DNA of 25,177 nucleotides from Candidatus Poseidoniales archaeon (GTDB taxonomy: Archaea > Thermoplasmatota > Poseidoniia > Poseidoniales > Poseidoniaceae), in NCBI GenBank assembly GCA_003602665.1, contig QQSG01000028.1:4161-29337 (forward strand), written 5' to 3'. Position 1 is the stretch's first letter, and each line of letters opens with the position of its first letter. Made by a program: the position numbers and the translations under genes. The notes beneath the pieces were generated by a model, which made no database searches, was not told where the DNA came from, and saw only the letters and a list, made by a program, of their open reading frames with translations. Shown in pieces: positions 16,242 to 24,419 of this stretch.

Positions 16242-19091
16242 ATGAGTTTACCTGCAATCGACCTAGCAGTTTTTCATGAAAACGGCTATTTTCGAAAACA
16301 GTGCACAATAACCGAACTTTGGTTTTGGACATGTGATGCTGATCGAAGCACTTGTGGAGATACTCACCAAGATGAGTATACATTTATCGGTAAACCTCTC
16401 ATCGCTGGATTTGAACAGCGTGGGAAAGAACTCAAAGACTCAATGCGTGAATCATTTTTATCTTTCTTTGAATCGAATGAACATCATCGAATTGAACCAT
16501 ATCCCGTCTTAGCTCGTTGGAGAGATGATATTCACTTGACCATTGCTTCGATTGCGGATTTTCAACCACATGTTACATCTGGACAAGTACAACCACCTGC
16601 AAATCCACTCACGATTTCTCAGCCATGTATTCGTTTGACTGATGTTGACGCTGTTGGGCGTTCAGGCCGTCATCTAACTACGTTTGAAATGATGGCGCAT
16701 CACGTATTTAACCGACCGGATGAAGGTGAATCTTACTACTGGATGGAGGAATGTGTTTCGTTTTGCCATGCCATGTTAACCGAAACGTTTGGTATCGACG
16801 CCCGAGAAATCACCTATGTTGAGAATCCGTGGTGTGGGGGGGGTAATGCAGGGGCAGCCGTCGAAGTTATCGTTGGGGGTTTGGAATTAGCGACTCTTGT
16901 ATTCATGAATCTAGAGGAATCTCCAGATGGCGATATCGAACTCAAGGGAGACCGTTACAAGGAAATGCCTTTGCAAATTATCGATACAGGATATGGCCTT
17001 GAACGATTTTGTTGGGCAGCAGCGGGTACACCTACCATTTACGAAGCCATATACCCTCAAACAGTCGCATGGCTCAAAGAAATGAGTGGGTTTTCCTCCG
17101 TTGCTAAACAATGGCCTGATTTAGATTTGGACAGTTTGTTAAGCGAAATGAGCCGGCTGAATGGTATTATGAATATCGAGCCCGGTGTCGATGCTGATGA
17201 ACTATCATCTCTTTTCATCGGCCGGCTTAAGGAACGAAATGTCGAACTAACAAAGGAACAATTCATTGGTGTGACAGAACCACTTTCACGAATTTATGCT
17301 ATTCCAGATCACCTTCATGCACTGTGTCATATGCTTGGAGATGGTTTGGTTCCATCCAATGCTAAAGCAGGCTATTTGGCTCGAATGCTTGCTCGAAGGA
17401 TATTGCGCATGCGAGATGATTTGGGAATTTCTACTACGCTTTCAGAACTTATTCAACATCATCTTGAAGTCAACATGAATGGTCATGAAATGAAGCAAAC
17501 GAGAGATGGTTTGATGACCATCATGGAACTTGAGGAAAGTCGTTACAAAGAAGTACTCCGTAAAGGATCCAATCTCATTCAACAAGAATTGAAGTCGATC
17601 GAATCTACTGTGGAAGAGTTGCCCGATTCTCTCTTGTTCAAACTGAATGATTCTCACGGTTTACCTCCTGACATGGTCATTAATATCGCCAAGAGTAATG
17701 GATGGAGTAATCTTCGCCTCCGGACGGGTTTCTCGGCCGAGATGGCTGAAAGGCATGCTCTTATGGCCAAAAACGCTGCTTCGACAACGGTTCAACCACA
17801 GATGGTTGAAGAACTTCCTAATTTGCCACACACAGTTCCACTCTATTACGAAGATGTTCAACAACGCTCCTTTGATGCAAGCGTATTGGCTTCTTTGCCA
17901 TTGATTGAGGGCATGGGACCTCATGGCTCAACCCACGCAATTGTGTTGGCGGAGTCCTGCTTTTATCCAGAAGGAGGAGGCCAAGAAGGCGACTATGGTT
18001 CACTTTCCACAGATGCGGTGACCCGAACCGTTCTCGATACCCAAAAGATTGGCGAACTTATCGTTCATCTTTGCGATGGTCCCTTCTCTATTGGTGATTT
18101 GGTTCATGGTACAATCGATTGGAAGCGACGAAAGCAACTGATGGACCATCATACTGCAGTACATATCGTAGGTGGAGCTGCGCGACGTATTCTTGGCCCA
18201 CACATCTATCAGGCTGGCGCGAATAAATCAGTTGAACTTGCTCGATTAGATATCACTCATTATCGACGACTTAATCGAGAAGATCTTGATGCGATAGAAA
18301 TTTTAGCAAATGAAGTTCTTGGACTTGTATCTCGTACAGAGAAAACGGTTCTAGCCCGTCATGAAGCGGACAAAAAACATGGGTTCGACTTGTATCAAGG
18401 TGGCGCTCCTAAGGGAAACAGTATTCGCGTTTTGAGAATTTCAGATCACGATGTACAGGCATGTGGTGGAACTCATCATGACGAACCAGGCCAAATAGGT
18501 TCGATCAGAATCATTCGCTCAACAGCAGTGCAAGATGGAGTGGAACGACTTCACATTGTGGCAGGGGAAGCAGCATTGCAGTACGCCCGCTCTCAAGACT
18601 CAATTTTGAGAACGGCATCCGAAACCTTTGGAATTGCAAATGAAGATCTACCAAAGACTGCAGAACGATTTTTTGCTGAATGGAAAGACCAAAAGAAAAG
18701 AATCGAGCAACTCGAAGCAGAGATTGTTCGTTTGAGAACATCTGGTGGAGGGGATGATTCCCTTGAAATTGATGGTGTACGCATTGTTGTCATGGAACTT
18801 GATGGGAATTTGAAACAACTTACATCGATGCTTCAAGAATTAACAAGAGAGCAATCCAAACCGACACTCGCCATTCTGGGTTCACGAGAAGGTGGTGGTA
18901 AACTGATGGTTGCATGTACGGAAGGGACAATTGCATCAGAACGGTATAATGCGGTTGAAATTCTGAGGACCATTATTCCTCACATCAATGGCGGAGGCGG
19001 TGGACGCCCAACCATGGCTCAAGGTGGCGGATCAAATCCTGATGGATTGGATGCTGCTTTACAAGCTGGTAAAGATCTTGTTCAGTCCTAA
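16242..19091 (+). CDS. alaS: Alanyl-tRNA synthetase, archaeal type
   Basis: A 949-residue class II synthetase. The N-terminus has the archaeal extension FWTCDADRSTCGDTHQDEYTFI with paired cysteines C31 and C38. The catalytic core includes RLTDVDAVGRSGRHLTTFEM and NPWCGGGNAGAAVEV. The editing domain that clears Ser- and Gly-tRNA(Ala) has HTAVH (about 637-641) and CGGTH (about 741-745). The linker contains FYPEGGGQEGD, and the C-Ala domain ends in the glycine-rich NGGGGGRPTMAQGGG. All functional motifs are intact. An 8-base G run (about 16836-16843) encodes part of WCGGGNA and keeps frame. Its stop overlaps the converging Nudix stop. The leader has an oddly placed AGGAGG. Confidence 0.97.
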   Translation: MSLPAIDLAVFHENGYFRKQCTITELWFWTCDADRSTCGDTHQDEYTFIGKPLIAGFEQRGKELKDSMRESFLSFFESNEHHRIEPYPVLARWRDDIHLTIASIADFQPHVTSGQVQPPANPLTISQPCIRLTDVDAVGRSGRHLTTFEMMAHHVFNRPDEGESYYWMEECVSFCHAMLTETFGIDAREITYVENPWCGGGNAGAAVEVIVGGLELATLVFMNLEESPDGDIELKGDRYKEMPLQIIDTGYGLERFCWAAAGTPTIYEAIYPQTVAWLKEMSGFSSVAKQWPDLDLDSLLSEMSRLNGIMNIEPGVDADELSSLFIGRLKERNVELTKEQFIGVTEPLSRIYAIPDHLHALCHMLGDGLVPSNAKAGYLARMLARRILRMRDDLGISTTLSELIQHHLEVNMNGHEMKQTRDGLMTIMELEESRYKEVLRKGSNLIQQELKSIESTVEELPDSLLFKLNDSHGLPPDMVINIAKSNGWSNLRLRTGFSAEMAERHALMAKNAASTTVQPQMVEELPNLPHTVPLYYEDVQQRSFDASVLASLPLIEGMGPHGSTHAIVLAESCFYPEGGGQEGDYGSLSTDAVTRTVLDTQKIGELIVHLCDGPFSIGDLVHGTIDWKRRKQLMDHHTAVHIVGGAARRILGPHIYQAGANKSVELARLDITHYRRLNREDLDAIEILANEVLGLVSRTEKTVLARHEADKKHGFDLYQGGAPKGNSIRVLRISDHDVQACGGTHHDEPGQIGSIRIIRSTAVQDGVERLHIVAGEAALQYARSQDSILRTASETFGIANEDLPKTAERFFAEWKDQKKRIEQLEAEIVRLRTSGGGDDSLEIDGVRIVVMELDGNLKQLTSMLQELTREQSKPTLAILGSREGGGKLMVACTEGTIASERYNAVEILRTIIPHINGGGGGRPTMAQGGGSNPDGLDAALQAGKDLVQS

Positions 19092-19810
19092 TTCACAATC
19101 GATTCGATTGCAATATGGTCAAATTCAGATACTGCGTTACTCAAGGCCTCATGGAGAGGGAACCACTTGGCTTCAGCGATTTCTCCTTCCTTTAATTTCA
19201 ATTCAGATATTGCACCATTCCATTTTGAAAAATAGGTGAAACTCATGAAAGAAATACCATCTCTATGAAATGAGCGTTGAGTAATAATTGGCTTTCTATC
19301 GTCGACTTCCAACGAGATTCCCAATTCTTCAAATGCCTCTCGAACACAACCTACGGAAGGCTCCTCGCTGTGATTCATATATCCTCCGGGGAGTGTCCAA
19401 TATCCCTTGAAAAAACCACGCTCTACTTTGGCCATCAAGACTTCATCTCGTTCGTTCTGTATGATGACTTTGGCTACAAGCCTGTGAATTGAACGATAGA
19501 CAGCCTCTCTTGCAACAGGATGAACTGCGTTATCAGAAATTACCTCATCTTTCCAAGTCCAATGCGATGGCCATTCAATGGCTGGTAATCCATGGATAAC
19601 TCGTATACTCAATTCATTGAATCGAATATCCGTGAATCGTTCTTCTTCCCATTGGAGTTCCATTTTGTCTAATTCCTCCCTTGTTGGGAATCGAAGTGTC
19701 GTGGATGATTCTTGTCGGCCCATGATGCATGGTTGAGGTCCTATGCCTGAATCATCAACGAGCAGCAGCTTTCCATCATGCTCCAAATAAACCACTTCTG
19801 TTGGATGCAT
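19088..19810 (-). CDS. Nudix hydrolase with long N-terminal extension
   Basis: A 240-residue protein with an exact Nudix box at residues 143-165: G-x5-E-x7-REAFEELGI. It should hydrolyse a nucleoside diphosphate linked to another group, needing Mg2+ or Mn2+. About 105 residues precede the Nudix fold, beginning MHPTEVVYLEHDGKLLLVDD; I do not recognise them as a zinc finger (no CxxC pair), and they may give substrate specificity. ADP-ribose or NADH-type substrates are possible but unproven. The first bases upstream of its ATG are a G-rich leader. Its stop overlaps the alaS stop by four bases, and it is divergent from the ETHE1-like gene. Confidence 0.9.
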   Translation of the reverse strand: MHPTEVVYLEHDGKLLLVDDSGIGPQPCIMGRQESSTTLRFPTREELDKMELQWEEERFTDIRFNELSIRVIHGLPAIEWPSHWTWKDEVISDNAVHPVAREAVYRSIHRLVAKVIIQNERDEVLMAKVERGFFKGYWTLPGGYMNHSEEPSVGCVREAFEELGISLEVDDRKPIITQRSFHRDGISFMSFTYFSKWNGAISELKLKEGEIAEAKWFPLHEALSNAVSEFDHIAIESIVN

Positions 19811-19892
19811 GGTCCCCCCTGAACCCCCTCCCTCATCAAATCTCGTCTAAATTAGCGTGAGTATTGAAGTAGAAGATTAGCCACCCAAGGAC
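19811..19892. promoter_or_regulatory. Divergent Nudix/ETHE1-like promoter with G-rich Nudix leader
   Basis: This 82-base gap holds a near-symmetric A+T element CTAAATTAG (about 19846-19854) that could be a shared TATA site. On the minus strand, the 25 bases just before the Nudix ATG contain runs of 3, 5 and 6 guanines (GAGGGAGGGGG, then GGGGGG). They include a strong but overlong Shine-Dalgarno-like stretch and could form a two-layer G-quadruplex. On the plus strand, AAGGA is close to the ATG at 19893. Confidence 0.4.
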
Positions 19893-20594
19893 ATGCAGGT
19901 AGAAGATATCCGTCCGAATGGGTGGGCGTGTACCTATCTTGTCAATAATGGTGAAAATGCAGTTTTAATCGACCCGGTTTGGGATCACATTGATCATTAT
20001 GAAACCGTCTTAGAACAACGCTCTCTGACTCTCATCGCCTGTATGGCTACACATACACATGCTGACCACATCACTGCATGTTTTTCACTTTCAAAGAAGC
20101 ATAACATTCCATACATCATGTGGAAAGACACGCCCTCATTAGGTGTGACTCTTTACGTTGATGAGTCGACAGAACTCAATGTGGGAGGAATGGATTTCTT
20201 ATTCCATCACGTACCGGGCCACACACAGGATTCAATGATCATTGAAACGGAGAATCACATTTTCACCGGGGACTTTTTCTTCAACGGAGAGGGAGGCGTA
20301 GGTAGGGATGATTTGCCAAGTGGTCGCCTAGAAGAGCATTGGTCTTCTCTGAATGTTTTTACACGCTTTTCTGATGGTGTTTTGGTTTGCAGTGGTCATG
20401 AACCCCCGGGTACAGAACTCCAAACACTGGGTTGGAATCGTCTCCATAATCCCATTCTATCAATGAAATCCCTTGAACAATTTACCGCCTGGCAGATGGA
20501 TTCTGTAGAAAAACTCGGTTCAGTTTCTAAAATTAAAGTAGCACTCCCAGCGAACATTTTTGCTGAAATTCCAGATGAAATTCCGTGGTTATAG
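19893..20594 (+). CDS. Metallo-beta-lactamase-fold hydrolase, ETHE1/persulfide dioxygenase-like
   Basis: A 233-residue protein with all fold metal ligands: H54-x-H56-x-D58-H59 (THTHADHIT), H110 (VPGHTQDSM), D127 (FTGDFFF) and H169 (CSGHEPPG). The stretch GVGRDDLPSGR after the metal Asp, and the following CSGHEPPGT and WNRLHNPIL, resemble ETHE1/SdoA persulfide dioxygenases (GCGRxDF...G; ErxxNP). I therefore prefer sulfur oxidation over glyoxalase II. The ligands are certain; the substrate is inference. A persulfide role would fit a nearby cysteine desulfurase, though that gene is 7 kb away. It is followed 50 bases later by a secreted protease with its own promoter. Confidence 0.85.
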   Translation: MQVEDIRPNGWACTYLVNNGENAVLIDPVWDHIDHYETVLEQRSLTLIACMATHTHADHITACFSLSKKHNIPYIMWKDTPSLGVTLYVDESTELNVGGMDFLFHHVPGHTQDSMIIETENHIFTGDFFFNGEGGVGRDDLPSGRLEEHWSSLNVFTRFSDGVLVCSGHEPPGTELQTLGWNRLHNPILSMKSLEQFTAWQMDSVEKLGSVSKIKVALPANIFAEIPDEIPWL

Positions 20595-20601
20595 TATTCA
20601 C

Positions 20602-20608
20602 AAATATA
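20602..20608 (+). promoter_or_regulatory. TATA box for the secreted subtilisin
   Basis: AAATATA centred 40 bases before ATG 20645 predicts a start site near 20630 and a short leader of about 13-15 bases. It supports independent transcription from the preceding gene and the choice of ATG 20645. Confidence 0.55.
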
Positions 20609-20644
20609 CCAAACACCTTTGAAGTTCCTTTGGTGCCCCTAACC

Positions 20645-23176
20645 ATGAGTCGTACCCCTAACAGTCGTCTTTTAACGGTTTTTTTTCTCCAATTCATTTT
20701 CTTGGTATCACTCGCTTCCCCCCTTGCTCAGGGAACAAACCCATACGGGGATTTGGACAAGATGGATTCAGCCCTTGAAGAAGCTCTTGCAAGTAACGAT
20801 GATGATTCAGTTCTCCATGAAGTCATCTTTCAATTAAAATCACCTGTTACTTCAGAGGATCTTGAATTCATGAAAACAACAGGAGCAATTCATCTGCATG
20901 ATGCAATTCTCATTGACGGTGGACTCTTTGAAGCTCCCTCCGATACGATTCGTAAGATCTCTCTCTGGGACCGAATTGAATATCTCGAACTTAATCGAGA
21001 ACTTGATTTCTTTTATCTTCCCTCTGAATGGGGTGGACCAACCGACCCTGGTATCATGATGCACGAAACAACACATGTGGTTCGAGCAACTGATGCTTGG
21101 CACAGAGTTATCGTCGACACTGACGGTAAAGTGGAGTTTGAAACTGACTTGGCCTTTACAGAATGGGACGGTGATGGGACAGCGATTGTTGACCTCGATA
21201 CGGGAGTCGATGCAGGGCATCCAGATTTCGATTATCTCGAACCATGGACCGGTGAGAAAGTCATCTATTCCGCAAAGTGGGATGGCGTCTGGACTGAGAC
21301 AACAAATTCCGATACTTCCTCAGGTCACGGAACGCACGTAGGAGGGACGATTGCTGGAAATGGTGATGCCTCTGCAGGAAGAAGAGCCGGTGTTTCCAAA
21401 GGAGGGCAACTTGTAGCCCTTGGTACGGGTGATGGTGCATCCATCTTTGCTGCTGAACAAGGACTCGAGTGGACATACCAACATTCTATTCCTTCGCAGA
21501 ATCCATATCACATCCGTGTTGTTTCCAATTCATGGGGAACTGACGGTGATTATGATCCAAATGGTGCTGTTGCAACTCTGACAGATATGCTAACTTATGA
21601 CAACGGTGTTGCGGTTATTTTTGCTGCCTCCAATTCTGGAGGATCTGGTGGCGGTGGTGAATGTACAGGTGATCTGCGGACCAACGTATACGCAAACACA
21701 CCATCCGCAATTTCAGTAGCAGCACTCACGCACGATGGTACTGCAGTTACTTCTTTCTCTTCTCGTGGATGCATGAACCAACAACACACATGGCCTGATG
21801 TTGGTGCACCTGGCCGTGACATTTGGGCGACTGCACCTCGTGGAACAGCCATCGATGCTAGCACGAAATTACAAGGTGATTTGTATTACATGTCGATTTC
21901 TGGAACTTCAATGGCAACTCCGCACGTCGGAGGCATGGCAGGATTAATTCTCGAGATTGCGCCCTCTCTCGGCGTCGCTGATTACCATCGTGATGACCAT
22001 GATGAAGGCTCAAGTCTTGTAGGCGGAGACGGTACTGCATCTTACGGTCAATTCGAAGATTGGGATACCGCAAACTTTTCTCGAGTTCATGAATTAGAAT
22101 TGATTCTAGAATTGACAGCAACTTACGAAGGAATGGCCAATTCGTGCGAAGATGGGAACGCTGACGATGGATGCAATGACATTCCTGAAGAATGCTATCG
22201 AAGCATGACTGGAGAATGCCATGATTGGCGAATTGGTCACGGCTTGACAGATGTTGATGCGGCTGTTGCCCTTGCAAGAACACTTCAACTCATGCGAGAT
22301 CAAGACGGAGATGGCTTGGTTGAATTTCCTGAATACACAGTTTGGGACGCTTGGGAAATTTATGAAGAAATGATGGTTGAGAAAACAATCTCAGTTAACA
22401 CCGATAGAGTTCATCATGGATGGAAAGGAGACTGGAATCACTTCAACAACGGTGCTAGTGGGGCAGTCTATTACACCGAAGATTCACACTATGTCTGGAT
22501 TCCAAATGGAACTACACAACTTGAAGCTCGTTTCGTACCAACCGAATTTGATATTGATACGGCACAAGCAGGGGCTCTTCAACTCGAGATTGACTTAGGT
22601 GAAGATGGTAGTAATGATGCTCAAGGGGCTTGTTCTCGTGTATCTGATGCATGGATTTGTGATCTTGATGTTGATTCCTCTTCTTGGAATACTTGGGCAC
22701 ATTTCGACGTGACTGGTCAGGCAGCAACTTTCCTTGGAATCTTTAACGATCCAGAATTCTTTGAATCTCGTATTCCATACACAGTTGATGTTACGCTTAC
22801 CCTTGATTTGAGTGAACCTGTTGACATTTCGTTTGAACAACGTCCTGACTTCTACTCGGACCTTGATCCAGCAATCCCCTCTGAAAACTATGACAGCGAA
22901 TATGACGGTCAGTTGACCTTTACAAGAATGGCTTATGACCAACAAGCCGTATTCGCTTTGATTGTTCCTAAGGACGTTGTTGAGGAGTCAGAATCCGAGG
23001 GATTCTTCTCTGCGCTAGGCGATGTATTTTCTGAATATCTAGGTGCTGCAAGTTTCTTTTCAATATTCATACTCGTAGCAGCGATTGGTCTTGGCTACTT
23101 GATTCGCTCATCTCGTATAGATGAACCAAAATATTTGGTTTCTTCAAGCATTGACGCAGAATTGATTGAAGATTAA
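20645..23176 (+). CDS. Secreted subtilisin-like protease (S8) with C-terminal membrane anchor
   Basis: An 843-residue precursor. The signal peptide is at residues 1 to about 30 (SRLLTVFFLQFIFLVSLASP, then LAQG). Residues about 50-125 look like an I9-type propeptide. The catalytic domain has D185 (VDLDTGVDAGHPDF), H228 (SSGHGTHVGG), oxyanion N330 (FAASNSGG) and S422 (ISGTSMATPHVGG). Near residue 550, DQDGDGLVEF is an EF-hand-like calcium loop. A beta-rich region follows, then one membrane helix at about 802-823 (FFSIFILVAAIGLGYLI) and a short charged tail. The enzyme is therefore probably held at the cell surface. Cysteines such as C340 and C376 could form disulfides. The frame also opens at GTG 20585, but that lies inside the previous gene. 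The stop overlaps the converging gene's stop. Confidence 0.95.
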   Translation: MSRTPNSRLLTVFFLQFIFLVSLASPLAQGTNPYGDLDKMDSALEEALASNDDDSVLHEVIFQLKSPVTSEDLEFMKTTGAIHLHDAILIDGGLFEAPSDTIRKISLWDRIEYLELNRELDFFYLPSEWGGPTDPGIMMHETTHVVRATDAWHRVIVDTDGKVEFETDLAFTEWDGDGTAIVDLDTGVDAGHPDFDYLEPWTGEKVIYSAKWDGVWTETTNSDTSSGHGTHVGGTIAGNGDASAGRRAGVSKGGQLVALGTGDGASIFAAEQGLEWTYQHSIPSQNPYHIRVVSNSWGTDGDYDPNGAVATLTDMLTYDNGVAVIFAASNSGGSGGGGECTGDLRTNVYANTPSAISVAALTHDGTAVTSFSSRGCMNQQHTWPDVGAPGRDIWATAPRGTAIDASTKLQGDLYYMSISGTSMATPHVGGMAGLILEIAPSLGVADYHRDDHDEGSSLVGGDGTASYGQFEDWDTANFSRVHELELILELTATYEGMANSCEDGNADDGCNDIPEECYRSMTGECHDWRIGHGLTDVDAAVALARTLQLMRDQDGDGLVEFPEYTVWDAWEIYEEMMVEKTISVNTDRVHHGWKGDWNHFNNGASGAVYYTEDSHYVWIPNGTTQLEARFVPTEFDIDTAQAGALQLEIDLGEDGSNDAQGACSRVSDAWICDLDVDSSSWNTWAHFDVTGQAATFLGIFNDPEFFESRIPYTVDVTLTLDLSEPVDISFEQRPDFYSDLDPAIPSENYDSEYDGQLTFTRMAYDQQAVFALIVPKDVVEESESEGFFSALGDVFSEYLGAASFFSIFILVAAIGLGYLIRSSRIDEPKYLVSSSIDAELIED

Positions 23177-24318
23177 ATTGGATTTTGAGGTGCCTCTTTA
23201 GGCTGATTACTTGGCATAGAATCAAGATCCTCAAACGTCATTTGACCCGTATGTATTTCTTCAATCTCTTGTAATCTCTCTGCCATTGGTTTGCGAACAA
23301 TGAATTCAATTCGACCTTTTGTCCTCGTCAAATCATAAGATAATGGGTCAAGACTTTCAATGACCTGTCCTTCAAATGAGCGTTGAATCTTTTTCCCTCT
23401 CCACACTGAATAACCCCATTGGTATGCGATTCCTACAATCGCTGCACCGTATAGAACGGCTAACACTGTTGTGGCAAAAAGTGCAGGATTTCCCCCTCTC
23501 GATTCTTCTAAGAGATCACGACCAAGTAGGAAAATGAGTCCTACTCCAACAAGTGGCTTGAGAAGGGATTCGACCCACTGGTCGATTGGTATAAGGCGGC
23601 CCTTTGCAGGGTCTACAAAGACCAAATCAGTTTCGAAAGCAGTCGATAACACTCCTACGATTGCAAGTAAACCGATGTAGAGTAATGACGCAAGTATGAT
23701 TTCAATTCCGAAATTATCTAACTTGAATATCCAGTGAATGATCAACCAAGCAAATAATCCAAGAAAAACACCTCTCGGAACCTTGTGAAAATGCTCCAGA
23801 TGTTGGGAGAACTCTGTATAACTTCGCTCTGTTGACTGGTTTCCTCGATGGGATTGAGGGATGTGGATGATTTGCCAATGCATTCCTTGTTCAACTGCAC
23901 CCAGTCCCCGAATCAGAACCCGTTGTCGAATGAGTATGAATTCTACGAGAAGAATGACTGGTAAGCCTACAAGCATGACTGGAAGGGCAACAACAAATGC
24001 AAGTGGGAAAATGATGAGGGCTGGTAAAATTAAGAAATGGGTGATTGACAATGGATTGAGGATATCTGCTTCTATCAGGCGCTGTCTGGATGGAGTGAGG
24101 CGCAAACTTCGTGCAATGTCATTCAATGCATGTCGGTAACTTTCTATTTGTCTTCCTGCATCAATAATTTGTCTGACCGTTGTTCTGTACTCCGATTCTT
24201 CATGACCTCCACCAATCCAGAAACGCCAGATAAATCTCAGTGGTATTGCTGCTACAACAGGTACAGCCAATATACCGAGTGCCCATATCAGCGCCTGGAT
24301 ATCAACTTCGGTAGCCAT
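23173..24318 (-). CDS. Multi-pass membrane protein, unknown function
   Basis: A 381-residue protein with six to eight hydrophobic helices. They include an N-terminal one (LIWALGILAVPVVAAIPLRF), a long hydrophobic pair after residue 90 (FLILPALIIFPLAFVVALPV onwards), GVFLGLFAWLIIHWIF, ILASLLYIGLLAIVGVL and ATTVLAVLYGAAIVGIAY. A soluble C-terminal tail of about 60 residues contains charged LTRTKGRIEFIVRKPMAERL. No transporter or enzyme motif is recognised. I chose ATG 24318, with GAGGG just upstream, over the GTG at 24333. It is divergent from the dehydrogenase, with a shared A+T-rich element near 24374. Its stop overlaps that of the subtilisin. Confidence 0.75.
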   Translation of the reverse strand: MATEVDIQALIWALGILAVPVVAAIPLRFIWRFWIGGGHEESEYRTTVRQIIDAGRQIESYRHALNDIARSLRLTPSRQRLIEADILNPLSITHFLILPALIIFPLAFVVALPVMLVGLPVILLVEFILIRQRVLIRGLGAVEQGMHWQIIHIPQSHRGNQSTERSYTEFSQHLEHFHKVPRGVFLGLFAWLIIHWIFKLDNFGIEIILASLLYIGLLAIVGVLSTAFETDLVFVDPAKGRLIPIDQWVESLLKPLVGVGLIFLLGRDLLEESRGGNPALFATTVLAVLYGAAIVGIAYQWGYSVWRGKKIQRSFEGQVIESLDPLSYDLTRTKGRIEFIVRKPMAERLQEIEEIHTGQMTFEDLDSMPSNQPKEAPQNPI

Positions 24319-24373
24319 GCCCTCACTGAACACAGCGTAGTGCCCCTTTGTTTTGAATCCATTGCGAAGAATG

Positions 24374-24380
24374 TATTTTA
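24374..24380 (+). promoter_or_regulatory. Candidate TATA element of the divergent membrane-protein/serA pair
   Basis: TATTTTA sits 40-46 bases before the dehydrogenase ATG. Read on the other strand it is TAAAATA, about 56 bases before the membrane-protein ATG. Either or both genes could use it. Confidence 0.45.
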
Positions 24381-24419
24381 TCCCAATGTTCTAACACCTT
24401 ATCGAAGAGTCGGTTAGAC

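Noticed and set aside
16836..16843. Possible frameshift at an 8-G run in alaS
   Set aside because: The reading frame continues through the run, and the encoded WCGGGNA is the expected AlaRS motif.
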